This document shows, in pieces, positions 17,607 to 25,759 of a stretch of DNA of 46,936 nucleotides; position 1 is the first letter of the stretch; each line of letters starts with the position of its first letter. The notes under the pieces were generated by a model that searched no databases, was not told where the DNA came from, and was given only the letters and a program-made list of their open reading frames with translations. The translations under genes and the position numbers were made by a program. The stretch comes from an uncultured Bacteroidales bacterium (GTDB taxonomy: Bacteria > Bacteroidota > Bacteroidia > Bacteroidales > UBA932). Where the stretch lies: NCBI GenBank assembly GCA_944325505.1, contig CALVAJ010000015.1:1-46936 (forward strand), in the 5' to 3' direction.

Positions 17607-19732
17607 TGGAAAAATTCTATGACGTAATAGTTATCGGCGGCGGACATGCCGGCTGCGAGGCTGCTATGGCTGCAGCTAACATGGGATCTTCCGTGCTGCT
17701 GATTACTATGGATATGAACAAATTTGCGCAGATGTCCTGTAATCCTGCAGTGGGTGGTATTGCTAAAGGCCAGATTATCAGGGAAGTGGATGCTTTAGGA
17801 GGATACACTGGAATAGTAACGGACGCTTCGACGCTCCAGTTCAGGATGCTGAACAGGTCAAAAGGCCCTGCAATGTGGAGTCCCCGTGCCCAATGCGATA
17901 AACTGCAGTTTTGTATTAACTGGAGAAAAATCCTTGAAACTAATTGTAAATTAGATATTTACCAAGATACAGTAACTGATTTTGCCTTTTCTGGTTCGCG
18001 TATTGCGGGCTGCAGTACGACTACCGGAGCAAAATTCAATTTTCACGCAGTTATCCTTACCGCCGGAACCTTCCTTGACGGCAGGCTTTTCATCGGGAGG
18101 AACCGGTTCGAAGGGGGAAGGATAGGGGAGCTTTCTTCATACGGGCTTACGGGCCAGCTGAAGGAGATGGGTATAAGGACTGCAAGGATGAAAACAGGCA
18201 CTCCTCCGAGAATTGATATTTCATCTGTAGATGTTACAAGGCTTGTCAGACAGGAAGGGGACAGTGAGCCCGAAAAATTCTCCTATCTTCCCTTTCTTTC
18301 TACAGTGCAGAACGGCACTCCGCAGATGCCGTGTTTTATTGTACATACTAATTCCAAAGTACATGATATACTAAGGAGCGGTTTTGCTGACTCTCCTTTG
18401 TTTTCAGGTGCAATCAAGGGTATCGGCCCAAGATATTGTCCGAGTATCGAAGATAAATTGAGGACATTTGCCGACAAGGATTCACATCAGCTTTTCCTGG
18501 AGCCTGAGGGAAGGACGACAGGGGAATATTACCTTCAGGGTTTTTCTTCATCTCTTCCTTTGGAAGTACAGATAGAGGCTTTGCATTCAATCGAGGGACT
18601 TGAGAATGTCAGGATTTTCCGCCCTGCGTACGCTGTAGAGTATGATTATTTCGATCCTGTCCAGCTTAAGCCTACTCTTGAACTCAAGACAATAGAAAAC
18701 CTGTATTTGGCAGGTCAGGTCAATGGTACTACCGGTTATGAAGAAGCTGCGGCGCAAGGTATCATGGCAGGTATTAATGCTCATTTGAAAGTTCACGGGA
18801 AAGATCCGTTCATACTGAAGCGTGACCAGGCGTATATAGGTGTTCTGATTGATGACCTTATTACAAAAGGTGTAGACGAGCCGTACAGGATGTTTACTTC
18901 AAGGGCGGAATACAGGATACTGTTACGTCAGGACAACGCTGACAGAAGACTTACCGGCCTGTCATATAATATAGGACTTGCTGACAGATTCAGGTATGAC
19001 TATACCATGTCCAAGTATGATGCTGTAGACAGGTATACTGAATACTTCGAAGAAAATTTAATAAAACCGGATAAGGTCAATCCTTACCTTGATGATATAG
19101 GTTCTGCAAAAATCGATTCCAGAAAAAGGTATTCTGACCTGATAGTCAGGCCGGGAGTAAAGCTTGATAGATTGATGGATTTTGTTCCACGTGGAACAAA
19201 ATTATCCAATGGAAGGGATTTTCATGATGAAATGCTGAACGGAATTCCGACTCCGGAAGATTGTTACAGTGATTTTGATTATGAAAAAGCTTTGACGGAT
19301 CTTGGAAGAGGGGAGGGTGTGAAAGAAGATGATAAGTCTCTTTATAAAGATAATTGCCGTTCCTATACGAATGCTTTGGAAGTATTAAGATGGAACTGCG
19401 GTTATCCTCTTGTGGCGAGCGGCCGCGATAAAGAAGGTAACCTTATCGTGAAAATAGGATATAATATTAAAAAGGAAATCGTAGAGTCTGTAGAGATTGC
19501 CATAAAGTATAAAGGATATATAGACAGGGAGCAGAAGATAGCTGATAAGATTATGAGACTCGAAAATCTGGTTATTCCTGAAGGCTTTGATTTCGATAAG
19601 GTGGAGAGTCTGTCTATAGAATGCAGACAAAAGCTTAAGAAGTATGCTCCGAAGACGATAGCCCAGGCTTCGAGGATATCAGGTGTATCGCCTGCTGATA
19701 TTTCCGTTCTTTTGGTTTATTTCGGTAGATAG
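17606..19732 (+). CDS. mnmG: tRNA uridine-5-carboxymethylaminomethyl modification enzyme MnmG with extra C-terminal segment
   Basis: A 708-residue FAD enzyme that works with MnmE to modify the wobble uridine of several tRNAs. The FAD motif [11 protein letters not shown] begins at residue 10. The family signatures around [19 protein letters not shown] and [11 protein letters not shown] are intact, and the C-terminal helical domain ends [13 protein letters not shown]. The usual length is about 620-630. The excess sits at about residues 525-605, between R-P-G-V-K-L and [10 protein letters not shown]. This segment contains V-P-R-G, encoded by a parS palindrome. It looks uninterrupted and functional. 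Confidence 0.94.
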   Translation: MEKFYDVIVIGGGHAGCEAAMAAANMGSSVLLITMDMNKFAQMSCNPAVGGIAKGQIIREVDALGGYTGIVTDASTLQFRMLNRSKGPAMWSPRAQCDKLQFCINWRKILETNCKLDIYQDTVTDFAFSGSRIAGCSTTTGAKFNFHAVILTAGTFLDGRLFIGRNRFEGGRIGELSSYGLTGQLKEMGIRTARMKTGTPPRIDISSVDVTRLVRQEGDSEPEKFSYLPFLSTVQNGTPQMPCFIVHTNSKVHDILRSGFADSPLFSGAIKGIGPRYCPSIEDKLRTFADKDSHQLFLEPEGRTTGEYYLQGFSSSLPLEVQIEALHSIEGLENVRIFRPAYAVEYDYFDPVQLKPTLELKTIENLYLAGQVNGTTGYEEAAAQGIMAGINAHLKVHGKDPFILKRDQAYIGVLIDDLITKGVDEPYRMFTSRAEYRILLRQDNADRRLTGLSYNIGLADRFRYDYTMSKYDAVDRYTEYFEENLIKPDKVNPYLDDIGSAKIDSRKRYSDLIVRPGVKLDRLMDFVPRGTKLSNGRDFHDEMLNGIPTPEDCYSDFDYEKALTDLGRGEGVKEDDKSLYKDNCRSYTNALEVLRWNCGYPLVASGRDKEGNLIVKIGYNIKKEIVESVEIAIKYKGYIDREQKIADKIMRLENLVIPEGFDFDKVESLSIECRQKLKKYAPKTIAQASRISGVSPADISVLLVYFGR
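19179..19202. promoter_or_regulatory. parS-type centromere site inside mnmG
   Basis: The core TGTTCCACGTGGAACA at 19183-19198 is a perfect 16-bp palindrome matching the widely conserved chromosomal parS consensus (TGTTNCACGTGNAACA). It is the expected binding and CTP-loading site for ParB. Flanking bases extend the perfect symmetry to 24 bp. It is read in frame as F-V-P-R-G-T-K in MnmG. parA and parB are not in the window. Confidence 0.85.
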
Positions 19733-19809
19733 TACAGCTGAGTTTTAAACGGTTCCGTCAGATTTAAAATCTACAGGAAATCGTTTTATGTTCTTCAGAA
19801 AAGATAATG

Positions 19810-19851
19810 TAATAAATAAAGGTGTTCCACGTGGAACACCTTTATTTATTA
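19810..19851. promoter_or_regulatory. parS-type site within a 42-bp perfect palindrome, probably also a bidirectional terminator
   Basis: The same 16-bp core (TGTTCCACGTGGAACA, 19823-19838) is embedded in a perfect palindrome of 42 bp. The outer arms are AATAAATAAAGG and its complement. It lies between the convergent mnmG and ruvA genes. As RNA it would form a GC-containing hairpin followed by a U-rich tail in both directions, so one element could serve as centromere and shared transcription terminator. The dual use is inference; the palindrome is directly visible. Confidence 0.85.
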
Positions 19852-19869
19852 TTTATATTAAAAAATACT

Positions 19870-20457
19870 TTACAGCCTTTTCAAGGCAAGCTTGATAATC
19901 ATTTCAAGGGATGTGTCCGGCTGCTCTTTCAGTACGGCAGATACGGCCTTGTTTACATTTGCCTTGGTAAATCCGAGAAGTACAAGGGCTGTAGTCGCCT
20001 CTTGTACTATGCTGCTGTCGGTATGGCTGAAAATGGCCGGAGTGTCTGCTCCGGCGCCTTTTACTACTTTGTCCTTGAGTTCCAGAATAAGTCTTTGGGC
20101 GCTTTTCAGTCCTATTCCTTTAATGCTTTTTATCCTGTTGATGTCTTCGGATATTATTGCATTTCTTATTTCATCGGATGTAAGGGATGACAGCATCATC
20201 CGGGCTGTCGCTGCGCCTATTCCTGATACTCCTATGAGAAGTCTGAAAAGTTCGCGCTCGTCTTTTGTCCCGAATCCGTAGAAAAGTTCTTCATCTTCCC
20301 GGAGATAATGATGTATATATACGGTAACTTCCCTTTTGTTCTCCAGCTGCGAGAATGTCTGTAACGAAATAAGGAGTTTATATCCTATTCCATGGCACTC
20401 GACTACTGCATCTGTCGGGGTAAGGTCTTCAAGGGTTCCTTTTATATATTCTATCAT
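19870..20457 (-). CDS. ruvA: Holliday-junction DNA-binding subunit RuvA
   Basis: A 195-residue protein that forms the tetramer holding the four-way junction and loading RuvB. It has an N-terminal OB-fold (M-I-E-Y-I-K-G-T-L), two helix-hairpin-helix motifs (L-I-G-V-S-G-I-G-A-A-T-A and I-K-G-I-G-L-K-S-A-Q-R near residues 70 and 110), a flexible linker, and a C-terminal RuvB-contacting three-helix domain from about 148. The length is normal. It stands alone, facing mnmG, with a TATTTTTG -7-like element at 20491-20498. Confidence 0.95.
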   Translation of the reverse strand: MIEYIKGTLEDLTPTDAVVECHGIGYKLLISLQTFSQLENKREVTVYIHHYLREDEELFYGFGTKDERELFRLLIGVSGIGAATARMMLSSLTSDEIRNAIISEDINRIKSIKGIGLKSAQRLILELKDKVVKGAGADTPAIFSHTDSSIVQEATTALVLLGFTKANVNKAVSAVLKEQPDTSLEMIIKLALKRL

Positions 20458-20563
20458 TTCTTAAATGTATTGGTTTTGTTTTTACTGCAGCAAAAATAAT
20501 AATTTTATTTTGCCGCATCTTTATATCGCTCAAAATCATATTATATGGTATTGAATCTTTTTC

Positions 20564-20571
20564 TAAATTTG
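20564..20571 (+). promoter_or_regulatory. -7 element of the suf promoter
   Basis: TAAATTTG matches TAnnTTTG and lies 22 bp ahead of the sufS ATG. No clear TTG occurs at -33. Confidence 0.5.
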
Positions 20572-20593
20572 CGGTTCGTAAAAATCGTCTGAA

Positions 20594-21820
20594 ATGACTG
20601 TCGAACAACTTAGAGAAAATTTCCCTGCCCTTGATAGAAAAGTCTACGGAAAGGATCTTGTCTATCTGGACAACGCCGCTACGGTCCAGCGTCCCCGCAG
20701 TGTTATGGATGAATGGGAACGCATGACCATGGAAAGCAATGCCAACATCCACCGTGCCGTGCATCTTCTTTCCGATGAAGCTACCAGGTCGTACGAGCAG
20801 GCGAGGGAAGCGGTAAGGGAACATATCAATGCAGGTTCGAGGGAAGAAGTTGTATTTACTTCAGGAGTTACCGCAGCCATAAATCTTGTGGCGTTTTCTT
20901 TTGGAGAAGCATTTGTCAAAGCAGGCGACGAAGTGGTTGTTACAGAGTGTGAACATCATTCGAATATTGTCCCGTGGCAGATGATGTGCCTGAGAAAGGG
21001 AGCTGTACTGAAAGTCCTGCCGGTCGATGACAGGGGAGAGCTTGCCATGGAAATGCTTCCAGGCCTGCTTACTGACAAGACGAAAATCGTTGCCGTCACC
21101 CATATTTCAAATGTTCTCGGAATAGTTAATCCTGTAAAGGATATTATAGACATCTGCCATTCCGTAGGGATACCGGTGCTTGTGGACGGGGCTCAGGGAA
21201 TTGTCCATTCGGAAGTGGATGTCCAGTGGCTTGACTGTGATTTCTATGCTTTTTCCGGCCATAAGATATATGCTGCAACAGGAACAGGCGTCCTTTACGG
21301 CAAGAGAAAATGGCTGGACAGGATGCCTCCATATATGGGAGGCGGGGAGATGGTCGGGACAGTGAAGTTTTCAGGCACTACCTATGCTCCGCTTCCTCTT
21401 AAATTCGAGGCAGGGACACAGAATTTTGCCGGTATTTCTACTCTGTCGCCGGCCCTTGCGCTCGCCTCTGGAATCAGTAAGGATCCATGCCTGAAAGAAA
21501 ATGAACGGAAAGTAAGGGATTATGTTTTGGATGCTTTGTGTTCGGACAAAAGGATAAAGCTGTACGGCTGTCCGCATAACAGGGAAAAGAAGATACCTCT
21601 TTTTTCTTTCTCGGTCGAAGGAGCCCATCATGAGGATCTGGCGCTTATCCTGGACAAGATGGGGATAGCCACAAGGTCCGGTCAGATGTGCGCCGAACCT
21701 CTTATGGACAGGTTCGGGGTGACCGGTATGCTCAGGGCTTCCTTTGCGCCGTATAATACCATGCATGAAGCCGAATATTTTATAAAATGCCTTGACAGGG
21801 CAATAGGAATGTTGCTGTAA
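20594..21820 (+). CDS. sufS: Cysteine desulfurase, SufS type
   Basis: A 408-residue PLP enzyme that releases sulfur from cysteine as a persulfide for Fe-S cluster assembly. The N-terminus carries Y-L-D-N-A-A-T-V-Q-R-P. The PLP lysine is Lys224 in F-S-G-H-K-I-Y. The active-site cysteine is Cys366 in R-S-G-Q-M-C-A-E-P, where many SufS proteins have His before the Cys. The length is standard. sufE follows after 14 bp, consistent with SufE as the sulfur acceptor. sufB, sufC and sufD are absent here. Confidence 0.95.
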   Translation: MTVEQLRENFPALDRKVYGKDLVYLDNAATVQRPRSVMDEWERMTMESNANIHRAVHLLSDEATRSYEQAREAVREHINAGSREEVVFTSGVTAAINLVAFSFGEAFVKAGDEVVVTECEHHSNIVPWQMMCLRKGAVLKVLPVDDRGELAMEMLPGLLTDKTKIVAVTHISNVLGIVNPVKDIIDICHSVGIPVLVDGAQGIVHSEVDVQWLDCDFYAFSGHKIYAATGTGVLYGKRKWLDRMPPYMGGGEMVGTVKFSGTTYAPLPLKFEAGTQNFAGISTLSPALALASGISKDPCLKENERKVRDYVLDALCSDKRIKLYGCPHNREKKIPLFSFSVEGAHHEDLALILDKMGIATRSGQMCAEPLMDRFGVTGMLRASFAPYNTMHEAEYFIKCLDRAIGMLL

Positions 21821-21834
21821 AATAGCTGTGATAT

Positions 21835-22263
21835 ATGGAAAAGACGTTGCAAGATGTTGAAAATGAAGTAATTGATGAATTTTCAATGTTCGATGAATGG
21901 CTGGACAAATATGAATATCTCATCGAACTGGGAAAATCGCTTGATGAATATCCAGAATCTTCAAAAACAGATAATCATCTTATAAAAGGTTGTCAGTCAA
22001 GAGTTTGGCTGGACTATAAAACAGAAGACGGAAAAATCTTCTTTACGGCTGACAGTGATGCCATCATAACCAAAGGTATCATTTCTCTTCTTATAAAGAT
22101 TTACTCCGGCAGGACACCTGAAGAGATATTGTCTTCCGATTTCTCTGTCGTAGACAAGATAGGGCTGAAAGAAAACCTGTCACCGACAAGGGCGAACGGC
22201 CTGGTTTCAATGATCGCGAAAATCAAGGAAGTCGCTGCCCTGAACACTGGAATTAAAAAATAA
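21835..22263 (+). CDS. sufE: Sulfur acceptor protein SufE
   Basis: A 142-residue protein that takes the persulfide from SufS and passes it to the SufBCD scaffold. The active cysteine is Cys53 in L-I-K-G-C-Q-S-R-V-W-L. The length and flanking motifs match the family. It lies between sufS and a DUF59 gene with gaps of 14 and 7 bp, so the three are co-transcribed. Confidence 0.95.
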   Translation: MEKTLQDVENEVIDEFSMFDEWLDKYEYLIELGKSLDEYPESSKTDNHLIKGCQSRVWLDYKTEDGKIFFTADSDAIITKGIISLLIKIYSGRTPEEILSSDFSVVDKIGLKENLSPTRANGLVSMIAKIKEVAALNTGIKK

Positions 22264-22270
22264 CAATGAT

Positions 22271-22573
22271 ATGGCGTTGGAAAGAGATATAATAATGGCT
22301 CTCAGGCAGGTCTATGACCCTGAGATACCGGTGAACATCTATGATCTGGGTCTGATATACGAGCTGAAAGTGGATGAAGGGCATAATGTCTACATACAGA
22401 TGACCCTTACGGCTCCCAACTGCCCTATGGCGGACTATGTGGTCGATGCGGTCAAGGCAGCAGTCGAGGATGTCCCTGGGGTAGTAAGCGCGAAGATAGA
22501 GCTTGTCTTCGAACCGGTATGGGACAAGAGCCGTATGTCCGAGGAGGCTCTGGTCGAACTGGGACTCGACTGA
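22271..22573 (+). CDS. sufT: SufT / MIP18-family (DUF59) Fe-S assembly factor
   Basis: A 100-residue DUF59 protein. The family motif V-Y-D-P-E-I-P-V-N-I-Y-D-L-G-L-I-Y lies at about residues 15-31, and the conserved cysteine in T-A-P-N-C-P-M near 59. SufT-type proteins assist maturation of Fe-S clusters on client proteins. Its place directly after sufSE supports that role over PaaD-like ring-oxidation functions. Confidence 0.88.
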   Translation: MALERDIIMALRQVYDPEIPVNIYDLGLIYELKVDEGHNVYIQMTLTAPNCPMADYVVDAVKAAVEDVPGVVSAKIELVFEPVWDKSRMSEEALVELGLD

Positions 22574-22614
22574 TATGCAGTAATTCCGGACTGAGGTCTT
22601 GATGCAGGTATGTA

Positions 22615-23100
22615 ATGGAAGTGTATTTTTCACTCGGATCGAATCTCGGAGACCGCGAGTCCAATATCCATAAGGCGCTGGAGCTTATGGACGGGGCTTT
22701 CGGAGTGCACTATGATGCACTTTCCTCCCTGCTTGAAACTGAACCGTGGGGATTTGATTCGGATGACCTTTTTTTGAACTGTGCCGTAAGGTATATTCTG
22801 GACCTGCCTTGTCAGGAGATCCTGTCGAAGTGCAAGATGGTTGAAATCATGATGGGGAGAAGTGTGCATTGTCCTGAATTCAGCCCCGGCGGGAAGAGAA
22901 TATACCGGTCGAGAATTATGGATATTGATATTTTGTTCTACGGGGAACACAGGATAGATACTGGCAGTCTGAAAGTTCCGCATCCTCTGATGAGCCAGAG
23001 GGATTTCGTGATGGTCCCTTTGGAGGAAATAGTTTCGGACAGAATCAGGAAGGCATTTCCCGATATTTTTACAAAATATTCCTATTTTTGCAGGCTGTAA
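22615..23100 (+). CDS. folK: 6-hydroxymethyl-7,8-dihydropterin pyrophosphokinase
   Basis: A 161-residue folate-synthesis enzyme that transfers pyrophosphate from ATP to the pterin. The N-terminal signature Y-F-S-L-G-S-N-L-G-D-R-E is followed by E-T-E-P-W-G, R-I-M-D-I-D-I-L-F-Y and V-P-H-P-L-M, all diagnostic for HPPK. It stands alone, without FolB or FolP fusions, 41 bp after sufT and 37 bp before glyS. The -7-like element for glyS lies inside its final codons. Confidence 0.93.
   Translation: MEVYFSLGSNLGDRESNIHKALELMDGAFGVHYDALSSLLETEPWGFDSDDLFLNCAVRYILDLPCQEILSKCKMVEIMMGRSVHCPEFSPGGKRIYRSRIMDIDILFYGEHRIDTGSLKVPHPLMSQRDFVMVPLEEIVSDRIRKAFPDIFTKYSYFCRL
23083..23090 (+). promoter_or_regulatory. 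-7 element of the glyS promoter, inside folK
   Basis: TATTTTTG matches TAnnTTTG, 47 bp ahead of the glyS ATG and within the last codons of folK. A -33 TTG is not evident. Confidence 0.4.
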
Positions 23101-23137
23101 GTTTTTGAATAAAATAATTGGATAAAAAGATATTTTT

Positions 23138-24679
23138 ATGACACAGGATGAACTTTTCAAGACTCTGGTTGCACACTGCAAGGAGTACGGTTTCATTTTC
23201 CCTTCAAGCGAGATCTATGACGGACTTGCCGCCGTATATGATTACGGCCAGATGGGCGTAGAACTGAAGAACAATATAAAGAGATACTGGTGGGAGGCCA
23301 TGGTAAGGCTTCATGAGAATATAGTCGGAATTGACTCTTGCATCTTCATGCATCCTAAGATCTGGGAGGCTTCAGGCCATGTAGGGGCGTTCAACGATCC
23401 TCTTATAGACAACAAGGACTCAAAGAAGAGATACCGTGCAGACGTGCTGATCGAGGACTATATCGCCAAGCTGGAGGAAAAGATAAAGAAAGAGGTGGAG
23501 AAGGCCCGCAAAAAGTTCGGTGATGCATTCGATGAGGCCAAGTTCATGGAGACGAACCCGAATGTCCTCCGCAACAAAGCAAAAATCGACGAGGTGCGCA
23601 AGAGGATGGCAGATGCCCTCAATGCCAATGACCTCAACGAGCTCCGCCAGATCATTCTGGACTGCGAGATAGTATGTCCTATCTCAGGGACGAAGAACTG
23701 GACAGAGGTGCGTCAGTTCAACCTCATGTTCAGTACGCAGCTCGGAAACACTTCCGACGACACGAATGTCATCTATCTCCGTCCGGAAACCGCCCAGGGT
23801 ATTTTCGTCAATTATCTGAATGTACAGAAGACAGGACGTATGAAGATACCTTTCGGTATCGCCCAGATAGGAAAGGCTTTCAGAAACGAGATCGTGGCCC
23901 GTCAGTTCATCTTCAGGATGAGGGAATTCGAGCAGATGGAGATGCAGTTCTTCATCAAGCCGGGGACTGAGCTCGACTGGTTCAAGACATGGAAACAGAA
24001 CCGTCTTGCATGGCACGAGGCTCTCGGAATGGGAGAAGGCAACTACCGTTTCCACGACCATGAGAAACTTGCCCACTATGCAAATGCCGCTACGGATATC
24101 GAGTTCAACTTCCCGTTCGGCTTCAAGGAGCTGGAGGGAATCCACTCAAGGACTGACTTCGACCTCGGAAACCATCAGAAGTTCTCCGGCAAGAAGATAC
24201 AGTATTTCGACCCTGAAAGCGGGGAAAGCTATACACCGTATGTCATCGAGACTTCCATCGGTGTGGACAGAATGGTGCTTGCAGTACTTTCCAACTCATA
24301 TCACGAGGAGACTCTCGAAAACGGCGAAAGCAGGGTAGTGCTCAGCATCCCGGCTCCTCTCGCACCGGTGAAGGTGGCAGTACTTCCTCTTATCAAGAAA
24401 GACGGTCTTCCTGAGCTTGCGCAGACTATCATGGATGATCTCAAGTATGACTTCAACTGCCAGTATGACGAGAAAGACAGTATAGGAAAGAGATACCGCC
24501 GGCAGGATGCAATCGGTACACCGTTCTGTGTGACTGTTGACCATGATTCGCTCGTTGACCGGTGCGTGACTGTCCGCGACCGTGACACCATGACCCAGGA
24601 AAGGGTGAAAATCGAGGACCTGCACAGCATCATAGGAAAGAAAGTCAATATGAGCAACCTGCTCAGGAAACTTAAGTAA
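23138..24679 (+). CDS. glyS: Glycyl-tRNA synthetase, single-chain (alpha2) type
   Basis: A 513-residue class II synthetase that charges tRNA-Gly. This is the eukaryote/archaeal-like homodimeric type, also found in Bacteroidota, and not the alpha2-beta2 GlyQS. It starts at ATG 23138 with a catalytic core (Y-D-Y-G-Q-M-G-V-E-L-K-N-N). Motif 2 is F-R-N-E-I-V-A-R-Q-F-I-F-R near residue 250, followed by E-F-E-Q-M-E-M-Q-F-F. Motif 3 is I-G-V-D-R-M near 374. The C-terminal anticodon-binding domain covers about 400-513. Its stop overlaps the next ATG (TAATG). Confidence 0.96.
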   Translation: MTQDELFKTLVAHCKEYGFIFPSSEIYDGLAAVYDYGQMGVELKNNIKRYWWEAMVRLHENIVGIDSCIFMHPKIWEASGHVGAFNDPLIDNKDSKKRYRADVLIEDYIAKLEEKIKKEVEKARKKFGDAFDEAKFMETNPNVLRNKAKIDEVRKRMADALNANDLNELRQIILDCEIVCPISGTKNWTEVRQFNLMFSTQLGNTSDDTNVIYLRPETAQGIFVNYLNVQKTGRMKIPFGIAQIGKAFRNEIVARQFIFRMREFEQMEMQFFIKPGTELDWFKTWKQNRLAWHEALGMGEGNYRFHDHEKLAHYANAATDIEFNFPFGFKELEGIHSRTDFDLGNHQKFSGKKIQYFDPESGESYTPYVIETSIGVDRMVLAVLSNSYHEETLENGESRVVLSIPAPLAPVKVAVLPLIKKDGLPELAQTIMDDLKYDFNCQYDEKDSIGKRYRRQDAIGTPFCVTVDHDSLVDRCVTVRDRDTMTQERVKIEDLHSIIGKKVNMSNLLRKLK

Positions 24680-24885
24680 TGATGAATAAAAGTGTTCTGA
24701 CGATTGTCAGGCTGGCGTTTTTTTCGCTGATGCTGGTGGCTCTGGTGGTACTCATGATTCTGAATATCGTAGAGAACGGCATCAGGACCGGGACAGACAA
24801 GATATTTCTGGCCATGTTCATAGTCCTTATACTATGGGCAGGGGCCAGAATATTCGGTCTGATCAACAGCTTGAGAAACAGTTAG
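24679..24885 (+). CDS. Small two-helix membrane protein of unknown function
   Basis: A 68-residue protein with two hydrophobic segments at about residues 8-28 and 40-60, separated by a short polar loop (N-G-I-R-T-G-T-D-K). The start overlaps the glyS stop by one base, so it is probably translated with glyS. I do not recognise a family. The overlap and the clean membrane topology support a real gene. Confidence 0.65.
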   Translation: MMNKSVLTIVRLAFFSLMLVALVVLMILNIVENGIRTGTDKIFLAMFIVLILWAGARIFGLINSLRNS

Positions 24886-24898
24886 CTGCAGCGGATGA

Positions 24899-25012
24899 AA
24901 GCGGACGCGATATGCACTGCATTATCTCGGGAGCATAGAGCCGGCTGAGGATATTGTACAGGAATGCTATCGGTCTGTGATAATGACCGGAGCGGCGAGT
25001 GGGGGCCGCTGA
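24899..25012 (+). pseudogene. Decayed fragment of an ECF sigma factor
   Basis: The forward frame from 24899 to the TGA at 25010-25012 reads through R-Y-A-L-H-Y-L-G-S-I-E-P-A-E-D-I-V-Q-E-C-Y. This closely resembles region 2.1-2.2 of Bacteroidota ECF sigma factors (typically A-L-x-Y-L-G ... A-E-D-I-V-Q-E-x-F). No start codon, upstream region 1 or downstream region 4 is present, and a stop codon lies immediately upstream. The fragment is therefore non-functional or a chance match. It overlaps a possible GTG start of the next gene. Confidence 0.5.
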
Positions 25013-25025
25013 AAAACTTGAAAAT

Positions 25026-25592
25026 ATGATCACCGAGAAAGAAAAAAGGGAGAAAGGGGAGTGGTATGATGCAAACAACGACCCCGCCCTGCTGAAAGAG
25101 ATGTCAGACTGCCAGAGCAGACTGTATGAATACAATATGCTCCGTCCGGACCGGATCCGGGAAAAAACCGTGGCCTTGCGCGGAATTCTCGGGAAAATGG
25201 GGGAGAGATGCACCGTACAGCCGTCTTTCAGGTGCGACTACGGCTACAACATATTTCTCGGTGACGATGTATTCATAAATTATGATACGGTGATTCTCGA
25301 CGGAGCTCCGGTTACTGTCGGGAACCATGTCTTCATAGGTCCGCAGTGCGGTTTCTATACAGCCATACATCCTTTTTCTGTCTCCGAAAGAAATCTCGGT
25401 CTGGAACGGGCTCTTCCCATCACTATACATGATAATGTCTGGATAGGCGGCAAAGTATGCATCCTTCCGGGAGTCACCGTAGGTGAAGGGGCTGTTATCG
25501 GGGCGGGCAGCGTCGTGACCAGGGATGTCCCTCCGTACTCAGTCGTTGCAGGCAATCCCGCCAGAGTCATAAAGACCCTCGAAAAGCAGTGA
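25026..25592 (+). CDS. Maltose/galactoside O-acetyltransferase-like hexapeptide acyltransferase
   Basis: A 188-residue left-handed beta-helix acetyltransferase, acetyl-CoA dependent. It starts at ATG 25026 (M-I-T-E-K-E-K), which matches the usual Mat/LacA N-terminus. A GTG 27 bp upstream is possible but lies in the sigma-factor remnant. The Mac domain (K-G-E-W-Y-D-A-N-N-D-P) is followed by hexapeptide repeats. The catalytic His is in A-I-H-P near residue 115, and the C-terminal G-N-P-A-R-V-I is conserved. The natural acceptor is unknown; sugar detoxification or cell-surface acetylation is plausible. Confidence 0.88.
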   Translation: MITEKEKREKGEWYDANNDPALLKEMSDCQSRLYEYNMLRPDRIREKTVALRGILGKMGERCTVQPSFRCDYGYNIFLGDDVFINYDTVILDGAPVTVGNHVFIGPQCGFYTAIHPFSVSERNLGLERALPITIHDNVWIGGKVCILPGVTVGEGAVIGAGSVVTRDVPPYSVVAGNPARVIKTLEKQ

Positions 25593-25603
25593 TGATATCA
25601 TTA

Positions 25604-25622
25604 ATTATGAAAACTTCATAAT
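25604..25622. repeat. Small dyad in the acetyltransferase/alkyltransferase gap
   Basis: ATTATGAA and TTCATAAT form an 8-bp perfect dyad around AAC, 12 bp after the acetyltransferase stop. It could be a weak hairpin or an operator. No T-run follows. Confidence 0.3.
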
Positions 25623-25759
25623 GATTTATAGGGCCCTTTAATGGAATCTATGTAGAAAAGCAATAAAAATCAGACGATTGCGGTGAAAAATCCGTATATT
25701 TACAGAAGACCGGGCGATCATACCGGTTTCGTATATACAGATTTTCTAATATTGGCACT

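Noticed and set aside
19822-20190. Short open frame starting M-F-H-V-E-H after mnmG
   Set aside because: The peptide start is just the parS palindrome read as codons, and the rest is antisense to ruvA.
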